A stretch of DNA of 64,000 nucleotides from Apostichopus japonicus (Eukaryota > Echinodermata > Holothuroidea > Aspidochirotida > Stichopodidae). Positions 38,801-52,700 of this stretch are shown here, piece after piece. The notes beneath the pieces were generated by a model. That model was given only the letters and a program-made list of their open reading frames with translations, was not told the DNA's origin and did not search any database. Within the stretch, counting starts at the first letter, position 1. Each line of letters begins with the position of its first letter. A program made the translations under genes and the position numbers. Where the stretch lies: assembly GCF_037975245.1 (NCBI RefSeq), contig NC_092569.1:3680001-3744000 (forward strand). The letters are read 5' to 3'.

Positions 38801-40335
38801 AAACGTTGTTTCTTTGAGTAACCATGGTTTTTGTTAGAAACAAAACATATATAACCTATTGTTCGGAATTAAAGGTTGTTCTTGATACGGCATATTTCAA
38901 TGAATAAAAAAACTCTGTTGATTAATTTCACTGTCATTCTGAGTGGATATTACAAACGTTTAGTCGACAAAGGGACTTTATAAAAGAAAACGTTTATGAA
39001 AATATGGAATGCATTTATGCACTGATTTATTCTATGGCAAGTATTTAGCAAACTAAATTATCGATACACAGGGAAATATTGAAACAAATCTAACAACGAA
39101 AAGCAACAGTATTGTTTTTCCCCCCCCCCTTCTCCCTCATACTTGCAAAATCAGTTACAGAAATATATTACATGATTCATTCCAAGTTGTTTGTTTTAGC
39201 TATCTTTGTCCAGCGACCTGTTCGTTGCAAATACTACACCACTTACTTCAGCGCATGTCGTTTTCACGATACAGATTATTTATATTTTCAAGTCACACTA
39301 TAGTGTATACAGTGGTATCCGCTATAGCGTACATAATTATTACATCATTAACGCAGACGTTTCTGTACATGCAGTTTGATGACAAAATGCCTATCAAAGT
39401 TTGGAAATAAAGTGGTCATAAGATTTTACTTAGAAATGTAAAAAAAGAAAGAAACACACTCTTTATTACATCTTTGGCTTGGACAACCGATCAAACACCT
39501 TTGTTTCAAGCGGCTGTGCTTTTAGTCAAATAATTACGTACTTCAACTCAAGATGTTTAAACAGATTGCAGTGTGAGTCATTCTTTGCGCTTAGTGCGTG
39601 TATTCAACAACTTTTTTGCGCTGATTTGTTGTGTGTCGAGAATGATCTCTTTGACATCACGTCTCCAAATAAAACAAGAATTAAACTTCTTCATCACAAT
39701 ACAAACAGAAAGACCGACATACAAACAGACAGATTTTTATTACTATCATTTTTGTCTCTCTTTTATAGACATCTCCCCTCTGTTAACCTTTTCATTTCTT
39801 TTGATATCTCGATGGTACTCTAATTATCGTTGTTTGGCCAAAAAAAAACCCCGCTTAATTATATTGTTTTAAACTTCGCAAGTCACGATCAAAATAATAT
39901 CCTCTTTTATCCCGTAGTGACCTTAATTTTAGTGCATGAACCTTTCATTTTGATATGATTATAATTTTTTTCATATTGATTCGTGACTTATCATCTATAA
40001 ATTATTAACATCCCATCCAGAGAGATTGTCATACACCTTAGAGTTTACTTTCACACAGTTTTTATTCAAATATAATTCGAATATGCCGACGAATCCTCTT
40101 TCGAGTTCACTTTGCCATTGCCAATTTTTTTTTTTTTTTGGCTTTCACGATCTTCATTTTCATCGTCGTTTTTTTTTTCAATGAATATTTATGAGTCAGT
40201 ATATTTTTTGTTAGAATTTCAAGTATCAATGGGAGTTGCATGAGTCACATGTTAATTTAACCTCTTCATATCTGTCAGTGCTCTGTATATGTATGTGTGT
40301 ATGTAAAGTATGTCAGTACGTGTATATGTATAAGG
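35893..40335. other. Unannotated 4.4-kb stretch
   Basis: No supported gene. Minor structures are a self-complementary TATACTATA-rich segment at 38087-38112, a GA-rich tract at 38490-38585, a 10-base C run at 39120 and TGACGTCA at 36056. Frames at 39479-39823 and 39573-39872 overlap in different frames without motifs. Confidence 0.45.
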
Positions 40336-40337
40336 AA

Positions 40338-40341
40338 TATG

Positions 40342-40431
<90 letters not shown>
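40338..40431. repeat. (TA)n microsatellite
   Basis: Nearly pure TA tract of about 90 bp with a GTATGTGTAT edge. Confidence 0.95.
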
Positions 40432-40433
<2 letters not shown>

Positions 40434-42417
40434 TACGGTTAATGTGCTTGGTTTATTATGCAGGGCTCTAGTACAAAACCTCAAGTGACGTGATCACGCA
40501 TGTTAGACTGTGTCAGCGAACAGGTTGCCTATATGAGCAGTTAATCTTCACGGTCATAAATCATAATTTTTTAGATAGCGTGCACTGTTTATGATTAAAG
40601 ATTGGTATACTTGTACATTAAAACCGTCTGCTGGTGTCAGAGATAGACCGCTGTAATATCAATCTGCGATCATGGTATATCATGCATATATTATAATAAC
40701 ATTTTCAAATTTTAACTATATATTGCATGTAATTTGCGTATTTAAGAAAATGTTACTTAACAACGATAAGAAGTTCTGATTGGTAGAAAGAAGGCGTTTT
40801 AAAAAGAACATGCAACGCAAAAACATAAAACATGAAAAAAAAAAAAATAATAATTGATCAGAATGAAGCGTTGAAGAAGGCATGTAAAGTTGCCTTTTGC
40901 CATTTGCTTGTACAAATCATATTATATTGTTGATTGGTTTATTCATGCATTGAAATTGCTTTCAAAGGCGTCTTATGATTCCATTTCTGTCTGACCAAAT
41001 TACATTGAAAAACGAGATACGAAATATTTATGTATATGTTAATTGCTTTCGACCAAAAGAAGAAAAACGAGCAGAAAACAGGATAACCATCTAAATGCTC
41101 GAGGTTACCAGGGTAACCAGATGCTGTAGTCTTGATTTGTATATGGGTCAGTGTGACGTCAGTGCATCAGAAAAAGAAAAAAAAAAGAAAGAAAAAACCC
41201 AATCAAATGAAATGACATATACACATAAAATAACATTGAAAATACATTTTTTACAAACAGATGTATAATTTCATATCAAAATGGGACATGCATGAAATTG
41301 GATGGATGGAATAAGCGAAAGCTCATAAATTAACAGGAGGTATTAAGTTATAATGAGAAGCTACAGAGATTACAACAGAGTAGATAGATCAGCGAGAAAA
41401 CGAAGGAAAAATAGAACAAGCAAACAAACCGAATGTATTATGATGCGAGAGTTTGGTTCACACAATTGAACTTTCAAAGAGTTAATATGTAAACCACATA
41501 ACGGGCAAATTTAGATGCAGATTAACCATATGACTTAGAGCAACAAAAAAATAAAAATAAAAATAAAATAAGGCAATCAGATACTATATTGTGGCTTATT
41601 TTGAAAAAGAAAACGGTACTGTCAAGAAACCAACTATGAATTATTTTGATTGTGAACGCAACGTTCAATTGTTTTCTTAACCGTTTTGTAATTACGTCAT
41701 GTTCATTAACATAGAATACATCTAACTAACAAAAAACTCTAAAAAAAGAAGAAAATATGTGAACACTTTTTAATTTCGCATTGTAATATACTTTTACCAC
41801 TTGGTTCAAAGATCGAAACAGCTGTCGATTGAAAATTACAAAAAAAAAAAAAAAAAAAAAAATGTGACAGAGACCTTTTATCTTTCAACAAATGGATTCG
41901 GTTTTTTGTTTTGTTTCATCATGTGTAGCTTAAATAATGTATACAGGCCGTATCTTGGAGACGCTACAAACACTGGTATAGATTAATAAGCGAGGAAATG
42001 GAGAAAGGCTGGCAAAAAAATCCGCTCATAAATATCAAGCTGATTTCCGAAGACGACAATGCGTCTCTTCCAATTCATCCCGCTAATGCATTCTTGTATA
42101 TACAATTACCTTTTGCGTAGATTTGGCGAAAATAACGTCTTAAAGGGTAAGTTGAACAATTTCTACCGCAACCAATAGGTAATGAAAAAAAAAATGCCAG
42201 TCGAAGAAAATTTGCATTAGGAAACAAAAGAGAGAAAAAAAGGGAAGGATGAAAGAATGAAAGAATGGTTACATTTCATTCTTATGAAAGCTATTTGGAA
42301 CTAGCCCAGGCGCTATAGATTAAAAACAATGAATAACTATAGACATAACTCTTTAGTGTTTGTAGATTCTAGCGAATGAAAGAAGAAGTTTGACAACATT
42401 TGAGATATTACGATATA
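40432..42417. other. Unannotated stretch
   Basis: No gene seen. There are several A-rich runs, including 22 A at 41839-41861 and an AAAAT pentamer run at 41545-41571. TGACGTCA lies at 41154. Confidence 0.5.
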
Positions 42418-42443
42418 AAAAATATATATATATATATATATAT
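42418..42443. repeat. Short (TA)n microsatellite
   Basis: About 12 TA units. Confidence 0.88.
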
Positions 42444-42755
42444 CTCGGCCAATCAGTAAATAACTAGTTTTGATTTATGCCTTTGGTTTGGCATATATTA
42501 AACATACCGTAAGATTTATATCTGACATGAATGAATCTTACCGACTCCTCGAAGTCTTATCGAAGTTTATGTGTTGTTTGGTCGTAAACTTGAAATTTAT
42601 ACATAAAACAGTGCAAGGTAATCAATCGGCTGAGTCATATATACTAAGAAAAGCTGTACTCATTACCAGAACAAACCAAATCAAGATTTAGATGTATTGT
42701 TCCCGTCTTTACGGCTGAGGTTGCGATTTTACGGTGATTGTTTCTAACTAAATAA

Positions 42756-42757
<2 letters not shown>

Positions 42758-42803
<46 letters not shown>

Positions 42804-42930
42804 TTAGCCTATATTTATATAGCCTATATATATATAGCCTATATATGTAGCCTATATATATACAGACGCATACATATAGATAGATAGATTGATAGATAGA
42901 TAGACGGACAGATAGATAGATAGATAGCTG
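42758..42930. repeat. (TA)n with GCCTATA minisatellite and GATA run
   Basis: A TA tract passes into four to five TATAGCCTATA units (42806-42862) and then a GATA tetranucleotide run (42878-42928). Confidence 0.92.
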
Positions 42931-43519
42931 TCCATTATCACTCACAGAGAAATGCCATGCCTTATGCATTATCGACAATACTTCTTGAAAATGATTTCTT
43001 AGTCAGTTGTAAACTTTACCTGCGTGTGGATTAACTTGGTTATAATTTTATAGAGAATCCTCAAGGATTTACATGGTGGATCTACAGCACATATGTAAGC
43101 CAAGTAATTGAAGGGAATATGTCAAGCTTTGAAAATTCATTTTTTTTGTTGTAACAATTTCGAATTTTTAATGTTTCTTCTCACATCACGAATATCGGCA
43201 TACTTGATTTCTCCCGTTCCTTGTCGTGATATCTGATAAGATAAGACAAGACTTATTCAGTTGACAGAATGGTTGCGGTTAATTCAAAACTAGGATTTTA
43301 ATGCGACGAGGTTAGAATCTGTCTTCTCGTGCGTACGATCCGGTCAACACAAGCCTCATATCATCGCGCAGGCGTGAACTCTAATCAGGCGAAAAGAAAG
43401 CCCATGGGCAAAACTGATGCATTAATTCATTTTCTCCATTGCGACTGTCCCCTGGACAATACGTCGATATAGTCGGTTGGCTATAATCATGGAAAATCAA
43501 TTGGTTGGTTCGTAGTCAG

Positions 43520-43520
<1 letters not shown>
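42931..43520. other. Unannotated stretch
   Basis: I see no gene or repeat here. Confidence 0.5.
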
Positions 43521-43570
<50 letters not shown>

Positions 43571-43571
43571 G

Positions 43572-43619
<48 letters not shown>
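43521..43619. repeat. (TA)n microsatellite with GCCTATA junction
   Basis: A CAGCCTATA junction followed by about 95 bp of TA with TATGTATATG interruptions. Confidence 0.94.
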
Positions 43620-44868
<1,249 letters not shown>

Positions 44869-44870
<2 letters not shown>

Positions 44871-45636
44871 TTCTACAGACAGTAAAAGCAATATAGGCCT
44901 ATATGGTTCAGTAACCAACAAATGTTCATTAATCATAATTTTACCATTGTTTTTCAATTCCCTGTATTTAGGGTAAAATGTATACTAAATGCATTATACT
45001 GTATTCCTGCATCACATCCCTCAGGCTATGATTTGCACAGTATAGCTCCTTATTTTTTGTTTCAGTCAACGAATTTCTTGTTTCCGAACGCCCATGATAT
45101 GCGAGGGCATTGAACGCTCGGCTTTACAGAACTCTGTGACTTTCATCCCACGTATATTTCAACCTTTTCCTATTTGCAATTATGATTAACTTCAATTCAG
45201 AACGTGAGTTAAATAATTCTGTCGAGGGACAGCGCGCACTCAGAGTCCTTCAAGGCGGCTCTCAAGAAGCGCCAAGCCATGCCCTCAGCTAAAGAAGAAG
45301 TAAACAAAAATAGCAGGCTTTTGCTCTACACATACGCAATCAACGAATCGGCATCTAAATGTATTTTCTCTACTGTCAAATGGGAATAAATTCTAACCGT
45401 GTCTTGAAAGTCATTGGGCCGTGTGTGATGACGATTTCAGCTATCGTTATATATTCAGAATTAATTGATAAAACTCGAGTAATAGAAAGCAGTAATATTA
45501 TGCTCCATTAGAAATCCAACTTGAAATTTTTCATAGAAAGAACAGTTGGGCTAATGGCATAAATTTAGTAGAATTGAAATTTCCTTCAAGCATTGTGACA
45601 AAAGAAAGTGAAATTTATGAAGTTTTCTGAGGGTAA
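44869..45636. other. Unannotated stretch
   Basis: No gene supported. The frame 44922-45113 is unrecognised. Confidence 0.5.
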
Positions 45637-46077
45637 CATCATTATCATAAATGTTTCAATTTATCAATTAAACAACCAAACTGGGTCTTGTCTAGAAACA
45701 GGCAGAATTACTGGACACTTTGTCAAAGAGCTAAGAAGGACGGATTGATAAAAAAAAACCTCAATACAGTTTTTGAGTTACAAAGTTACATAAAGCGAAC
45801 GTATACAGTTATTTTAAATGAATGCTTTGGTTATTTTTGCAATTATCTATGCGTCAAACGAATTCCTAGTAATAGCACAATTATTTCATCTGTCATAAAT
45901 ATTACAAAAAGACGAAATAAGATATATGTATACCGAAAATTGACATGGAATGATCACGATAATGACAAGATTAAAGAATACCTTTATTTGAAAGAAAGAA
46001 TGTCCGACACATTAAGACCTAAAAACTTTTCAAGAAAGGTTGCATTCTTTAGTATGCAATTACCAATAATTAAATAG
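45637..46077 (+). CDS. Unrecognised open frame, possible terminal exon (146 codons stop to stop)
   Basis: This is the longest frame in the window not generated by a simple repeat. It is open from just after a TAA at 45634 to a TAG at 46075-46077. There is no early ATG, so if real it is more likely an exon than a complete gene. A reasonable acceptor (GGGTCTTGTCTAG) ends at 45693. The product is basic and aromatic-rich, with TYTVILNECFGYFCNYLCVK in the middle and TLRPKNFSRKVAFFSM near the end. I do not recognise the family and see no catalytic motif. AT-rich codon content does not separate it from its flanks. It could be a chance frame or a transposon or gene relic. Confidence 0.25.
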   Translation, partial: HHYHKCFNLSIKQPNWVLSRNRQNYWTLCQRAKKDGLIKKNLNTVFELQSYIKRTYTVILNECFGYFCNYLCVKRIPSNSTIISSVINITKRRNKIYVYRKLTWNDHDNDKIKEYLYLKERMSDTLRPKNFSRKVAFFSMQLPIIK

Positions 46078-46985
46078 CTCATTCTTTTGCCTAAGTAGTC
46101 ACGGGCTGCTTTTAATGGTGCTGCCAAAAAAGAGGACATTTTAAGGCAAAGTCAATTGAGATTTTATCTATGAAGTCATACCGTATATGAGTTTCATTCA
46201 TGCTGCAATCATGTGTATGCATTTTTATGAACGTCAGTCATTTCATTATCTGGAGGGCGTTTCGAAGAAGCATCTTATTATGTCCTTTAATATTATAGGT
46301 TACCCGAGTTCGTTGGAGTTTGATCGATCTGTTACATGGAACCTCACAGCAACGTATCCCTGATCTATTCGTGACGTCAATGATATAGAAAAAATCTCAT
46401 ATGATCATAAAACTACCACATTCGGCGATTCCTGCTCTAAAGACGAACGTTACCGTAATCCCTCTGTAAAGGAAATTTAGCTGTTTCCAGAGGGAGAAGA
46501 TGAACTGTTGATATTAACTGCAGACAGTAGCAGTTTGCATTGCAAATGGAGTATTCAACTATAGAAACATCTTTCAGGAATTGAGTTATCGGAAGTGAAG
46601 ATGCATGATTAATTATATTATTATTATTATTATCACTTTTATTATTATTCAGATTGTAAGGTTGACTATGGGATGCTTATTTGTATAATCATCGCAGCTA
46701 ATTAGAAATGAGTCAGATGCAAATGTTGTGAGACACGTCGGCGTTGAAGACGTTGATGAAGATGAGCCGCAGCTAGATGATAGATGTTATGAATTATGCA
46801 GCAGACAGATGATGAACCTGGAAAGATGACAGAGACAAATTTCATCCTCATATCGTTCGACTTGTTCTTCGTGTTCACTGCGAACCTTGATCTGTTGTTG
46901 AGAATTAAGGCACGCGGTGAATGCCAAGGGCGAGAGATACTTTCATCTCGATATAGAATCGCGACTTATTGCAACGTGCCGTGCT
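46078..46985. other. Unannotated stretch with ATT run
   Basis: An ATT trinucleotide run lies at 46613-46648 and TGACGTCA at 46372. The 46796-47041 frame runs into the repeat region that follows and is not supported. Confidence 0.5.
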
Positions 46986-46989
46986 ACAC

Positions 46990-47230
46990 GTATAACAATT
47001 ATAAGGTCACTCACTGTACCTCGCTGATTGTACTACAATGAGGTATGTAAGCAGCTGAGAATGATCAAAGAGGAACGCATCGTTACCGTACTGTACCTCC
47101 AGAGCCAACTACAAAACTTCAGTAGCGTTGTACCTCACCGATGTACATAAAATGAGGTTTGCAGCGGAACATTGTCGCATCAATACTTCCATGGTCACAT
47201 ACAGGTGAGGTAGTTATTAATAAAGTCACC
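46990..47230. repeat. Two diverged copies of a unit of about 116 bp
   Basis: TGTACCTCGCTGATTGTAC...AATGAGGTATG (from about 47016) is echoed by TGTACCTCACCGATGTAC...AATGAGGTTTG (from about 47129), and both continue with similar CGCATC sequence. Identity is moderate, so the duplication is old. Confidence 0.55.
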
Positions 47231-49850
47231 GCATATCCATCCGTCATTTTGATAACGTTGAATCCAAATCATAATGATTAGTCAATGTTTTTTTTTATAT
47301 TGCATTATGACAGTTTGAGACTGGCGTAGTTCATTGGTAGTTAAGTGGTTGTGGCCAGGGGTGTAAACGTGGTGGGGTGAGACGGTGGTAGGAGGGGGAA
47401 GGATGAAGACTAGAGCAAATATCACCGAATTTTAAAAGCAATCGTTGTAATATAACCTTTATTGAAATATTCATGTATCCGTGCAGTATCGGTTGGGCCG
47501 AAAAGTTATTATAGAAATGGGAATGTAAGACTTTAAGATTATAGTCTAATGATTGTCAATATGGTTGACTTAACCACCGTCAGTTGCAAGTATTTACCGT
47601 ACACGTATTGATGCGGGCGTACGACTAGATAATATCAATGTGTTGGTTGGATTTCTTTCTCAGATGAAAGTGGGGAAATGGCGTTAAGTGATACGGCACA
47701 TATTCTCAGAGAAGGGGTGATGGGGATATGAAGTCAAATAAAGGCACCATTTCATGTTTAACTTAGCAAAGTATAAACTCGTTAACAAGTTATCAGAACA
47801 TGGTTTTTTTTTTAAATTTCAATTAGAACGTAAACTTGATGAGCAATATGGCAGACAAAATGTGAGGGTTCTGCCGCTGTGTAATGAACGGATTTATAGT
47901 TGACCCTGCATGTTATTAAACGTGTGGGATTTTTAAATGTCACGTTTATTTATATTTCGTAAATGTTCGTGATTCATTTGGAATCCAATCCAGCAATTAG
48001 AAGGACTTAAGTCCTTGAGTGAAGAGTTTGGGTTGCTTCAATTTCCATCAACCAGTCACTATGTATGCAAGTCGAACTTCAATATCGCAAGTGACGTGAC
48101 ATTTTCGAGAGAAGTCAGGGGAAATAACCACTTTAATTTCGACAGTAAAGTGGGAATTATTGTGGCGGGTTGGATTAACATGATTCATGCAATCTTGTGT
48201 TTCCTCTCTCTCCACCCACCTCTCTCTCTCTTTCTCTATATCTCCACATCTCCTCCACAGACAATACTGTTCTAGATACGGTTTTTTGATGATGGCATTC
48301 TCTCTGGATTTGAAATACTAGTTCCAAACATTGATTTTGTCCTTTAGTGTCTTCTTCTGTATCTCGAGTCAGTATTATCTTACATTCACACCTAATAAAT
48401 TGTTCTTGGTATTGTCGATGGGAAACTTTTGATTTTTTAAAAAGTTAACTAGTGATTTATGAAAGGTAGATGATACTAGTCACTGGTGACATATTCAAAC
48501 ATCTGTTAAAATGTTATATTTCATATTTTTTAATACAGTCTCTTGTGTGACAGCTTTAGATCCTTATATGATTTACGAAAATAGAAAGAAATCAAACTCT
48601 CTCTCTCTGTAACCAAACCACTTGGATTGGTAGTAATCATTGGTATCACAAATCATTCAAAATCATTTACTTCTTAGAAACGTTTACCCAGTAGAGAAGG
48701 CCATCAAAATGACTGTAAAGTTTAAACATGCTGCGTCATATTCCCAAAACCTGTAGAATGAAACCCCAACGGTAGAACGAAATTGTGTGTGTGTTGGGGG
48801 GGGGGGGGGGTGTATAAACAGCTCATAACTACAGATCATAGTTTGAATTTTTTTCCTTTCAAAAGCTCAAATATTTTCAGAATTGGTGTTACTTCTAGCT
48901 AGGTCTGCATTAAAGATTTGTAAGCCTGCTTTAACATATTGCTTTAAGATAAATCCTTAAAGTTATATAAGTAATATATTTGCAGTACTGTGTATAATGG
49001 TTTCGTACTCATAGGGAAATATGTAAGTACTGATATTACACAACGATTACGGTGCAAGAATGAGTGATGCAGTACTAAGTGGTTATTACAAGAGGAATGA
49101 GAGGTGGCATGAGTTATAGCCGGTCCGCCCCTCTTCCTGGGGACTTTCTGGGGGTATCATAGATTTACTGGACCAGGGTTATTATGCTCCATCTCTAAGT
49201 TTTCATTTTACTTTCTTACTATAGCTATAACATGTACAAGCCAATGCGATAAAACGAAGTAGCCTTGTGGATAATCGACGGATAATACGAGCCCTCCGAC
49301 TCTTTCAATTCCTGATTCCTGTGATAAAGGGATTTACTCTTGATTGTGAGAAGAAGTGATATGGTCAACTCTCGCTTACAGATAACACCTTTACCTGATT
49401 GGTTCTTTGTTGCTTGTATTTTGCATACGTTTAATAATTGTTAAATTAAACGAAATTATCACTTGCATTATTGTTATGTTTTATATTTGAATTTGTGACG
49501 TCATACTATGTCGAATGTTTTATTTGAATCATTGACGTGACAAATTGCCAGATGTTTATATTGGCGGAGAAAAAACAAACAATAAATTATGTCTGACTAT
49601 CAGGCTTTGTGTTCTTTATTGATAGATTTTATTTATTCATTTATTTTGGGAAAGTTGGATCACCTGTTTTTAAGAGGGTGTTTTCACCACCAGTTTTACT
49701 TTAGGCGTCGAAAAAGCAAAATTAGTCTTTCTTTAAAGCAGAGCATATTTTGTTTAGGTGCGCATCCTTCCACTCATGTTTACACATTAAACATCATACA
49801 TATATCACATTAAATGAGAAATTGGTTACCGTATTGATGAGATTTTTCAT
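47231..49850. other. Unannotated 2.6-kb stretch
   Basis: No supported gene. A 15-base G run follows a GT run at 48785-48810, CT-rich sequence lies at 48204-48240, and TGACGTCA at 49496. The frames 48015-48275 and 49589-49813 are unrecognised. Confidence 0.45.
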
Positions 49851-49854
49851 TTAC

Positions 49855-51130
49855 AAATGAAGTTTGCAGTCAGTGATAAGCAGTTAAAGGTCCATTTCTT
49901 TTCAACAAGACACAAAATACCGTTACAGAAATTATGCAAAACGGGACTTAATAGTACACGATACAATGCAACACGAAATATAAAAGAAAGGCCACATCAG
50001 TGTATAAACTACAGCACCACGCCGATACCAAATCACAATACCGTTAACACAAACCAGCATAGGACAATAGATACACAGAACAAAGAACAAATCAGAGAAA
50101 ACAAGACAATTGATGATTATACAGCGACATGCCGGTACCAAATCACCACACCCTTAACACAAACCAGCATAGGACAATAGAACACAGAACAAAGAACAAA
50201 TCAGAGAAAACAAGACAATTGATGATGATGATACAGCAGAACACAAAGAAAACACAGTGCATGAACCAAAATCAGTTCTGAATCTATACATGAGAGAGAA
50301 CAATGCAAGATAATGCAAGATAGCTCGAGACAATACGAAACAATTACATAAGAATGCTGTATCTAATACAATTAAACCTCAATACAAGAAAACAATGCAA
50401 GGCAGTTCAGGACAATACAATAAATGAATCTAAGACAGTTTAGGACAATAGCACAAACCTCAATCATCATTTCGGAAAACAATGCAGGACCGCCTAAGAC
50501 GATACAGTTTCAATTGACATATTGAGAAATATTTCAAGACAGCTCAAAACAATACAATAAACCTCAAGTGGCATATATAGGAACACAGTCAAAGACAGTT
50601 CAGGACAAGGATACCACAAACCTCATTCAATATATCGGAAAACGATGCTGGACCGCCTAAGACGATATAGTTTGAAATTGACATATCGAGAACTATTTCG
50701 AGACAGCTCAAAACAATACAATAAACATAAAGTGGCATATACAGGAACACAGTCTAAGACAGTTGAGGACAATACCACAACCTCCTTCAACATACCGGAA
50801 AACGATGCTGAACCGCCCAAGACGATACAGTTCACCTCAGTTGACACATCGAGAAACCTTTCAAGACAGCCCAAAACGATAAAACAATAAATCACAAGAC
50901 AGTTCAGGACAAAACCCACAAACCTCAATTAGCATAACGCGAAATTCATACAGCGCAGGTCAATACCTCAAGAGTCAAGCGTATTGGACAAAATAATTAA
51001 AGACTGCGCAGGACAAAATATACCGTCATTTCAATGCATGTTAGACATAATGCAAGGCAGCGGAAAACAGTAAAAAAACCTAGACGATACACAACACAAC
51101 CCAAGAGATACCAAACATAAAGTTTATTGT
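49855..51130. repeat. T-poor complex tandem repeat with higher-order periodicities (about 110 and 160 bp)
   Basis: The plus strand is rich in A and C and poor in T for over 1.2 kb. One 109-110 bp unit is duplicated in tandem (AAACCAGCATAGGACAATAG at 50051 and 50161). Farther on, a unit of about 160-163 bp recurs: GGAAAAC with AATGCAGGACCGCC at 50474, GGAAAACGATGCTGGACCGCC at 50637 and GGAAAACGATGCTGAACCGCC at 50797. Each long unit contains smaller GACAGTTCAGGACAATAC-like modules. Frames through it (49857-50180, 50623-50928, 50645-50890) are repeat-derived. Confidence 0.85.
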
Positions 51131-51389
51131 CGGATGTTTATCTTTCGTGTTCGTTTGTTAGTCACCTAATTTACATACTGACCCCAGCCTGGATATTTTC
51201 TACCCTTCAATGGCCCGAAACAAAATCGATGGCGTTGTAACCCAAGATGAGTTGCTATCAACAGTGTCCACAGTTTCAAAGCGAAACAAATGTCAACGAA
51301 AGTGTACAATATCAGTATGCGGGCATTTTCATGGAAAATAAAGATCAAATTTATGGATAACTGTTTCAATCAGTCTTTCATTCTGAAAC

Positions 51390-51785
51390 ACTAGATATCT
51401 AAATTTGAATTTCAAATAACCAAAATGAAGGTGTTTTTGTCCCTTCAGATTATCTGAATTACAATTACAGATATCTATTTTAGACTTTCAGATGTCTGAA
51501 TTAGAATTTCCGATATATGACTAAAAGGTTGCAGACAGACAGATGATTACAAAATTCAGATATCTGATCCAGAAATCCAAAAATCTTTATTACAATTGCA
51601 TACATCTGAATGGGAATTTAAATTTCTCATATTACACAGTTATTATACTAAAGTTATATAATTCTAATTCAGATGCCAACCTATCAAATACAATTAAAGA
51701 TCTTAAAATATCTGGAATTACATTCCTCTGATATCAACAATTACTTGTTGATATTTTGTCTTAAAGTGCAGATATCTGAATGTCA
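51390..51785. repeat. Degenerate palindromic short tandem repeat (TTCAGATATCTGAATT)
   Basis: Variants of the self-complementary word TTCAGATATCTGAA recur near 51394, 51446, 51467, 51488, 51557, 51603, 51667, 51705, 51728 and 51768. Spacing is often 21-23 bp or a multiple. An additional hairpin, GATATCAACAA...TTGTTGATATT, lies at 51730-51757. Confidence 0.7.
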
Positions 51786-51907
51786 ACTTTTACAAAGGGG
51801 AAAACCTAGTCGCATAATTAGTTTGCCGTCAGACGCCATACATAGTCAGTGAAAACTCTATGAACAGTTTACGGAGAAGAACTACACGAGGCACCCGATA
51901 CTCATAT

Positions 51908-52012
51908 GCTAGTCCAGTTACTACTGGTGCCACCTGTAACACATGTTACGAGCACAAAGTAATGAAACTTACTGATACACGGTTGTGGGACTTGAACAGT
52001 AGTTTCTGTACC
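51908..52012 (+). repeat. Diverged duplication, copy A (interrupted by a transposon)
   Basis: GTGCCACCTGTAACACATGT...CACAAAGTA...ACGGTTGTGGGAC.TGAACAGT...CTGTACC matches 52599-52690. The match stops where the transposon at 52013 begins and resumes weakly after it. Confidence 0.85.
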
Positions 52013-52311
52013 CTGGCGCGTAGCCAGGAATTTGCCAAGGGAGGGGCGAAACTGTAGATTCGGCATTGCAAACTATCTAAGCGTAGCGCCACCATGAGTT
52101 GGCGCGAAGCGTACAAGAAAATTTTGGCTGAAAATGCCTCCCAGATCGCTGGAAATGGCACTTCCCAGGCCTTGTAAGTTGCATCTTAGCATTTTCTCTT
52201 TTGAAAATACTAGCGATATCATAAAAACATTTAAAATTTTTTTTAAAAAATATGCTCAAGGGGGGGGGGGGCGGCTGCCCCCTTCGCCCCCCCCCCTTGG
52301 CTACGCGCCTG
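52013..52311. mobile_element. MITE-like TIR DNA transposon (299 bp) with perfect 8-bp target duplication
   Basis: The left end starts CTGGCGCGTAGCCAGG and the right end, reverse-complemented, starts CAGGCGCGTAGCCAAGG. TCTGTACC flanks the element exactly on both sides (52005-52012 and 52312-52319). G and C runs of 10-11 lie just inside the right end. The interior has no coding capacity. The 8-bp duplication fits hAT or P superfamily transposition; the superfamily cannot be decided without a transposase. The related segment near 52599-52700 shows the unoccupied arrangement, confirming the boundaries. Confidence 0.9.
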
Positions 52312-52319
52312 TCTGTACC

Positions 52320-52594
52320 AACCATTTAGTGTAAGTTCATTAATACGCGATTCTAAAATGAAGTCGTATCTAGTCGTTTTATGCTATGAGTTAGGCCTAT
52401 GGATATAACCCGATCATGGCCTTTCTTAGTTCTCGGCATGACGAATTGGTGTAATTTAAAGAGAGTTTTGGACTGGAATCAAGCGGTACCTTACCTCCTT
52501 TACTTCATCTCGTAGGCATTCTCATTTTCATAGACTCCTTGTCCAGTTGCGCAACTTTGTCTTACATGGGAACAAGTTAACAACTTTGCAGTTG
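52320..52594. other. Unannotated stretch
   Basis: I see nothing beyond the end of copy A. Confidence 0.5.
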
Positions 52595-52700
52595 TTACAG
52601 TGCCACCTGTAACACATGTTACCGTGTTACGGACACAAAGTAGTAATTACTGATGCACGGTTGTGGGACATGAACAGTGGTTGCTGTACCAGCTATGTGT
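52595..52700 (+). repeat. Diverged duplication, copy B (unoccupied site)
   Basis: Matches copy A at 51908-52012 and continues GCTGTACCAGCTATGTGTA where copy A is split by the 299-bp element, so it serves as an internal empty-site control. Confidence 0.85.

Noticed and set aside
49855-51130. CRISPR-like array or coding repeat
   Set aside because: Repeats are diverged, lengths vary, there are no uniform spacers, and the context is clearly eukaryotic.
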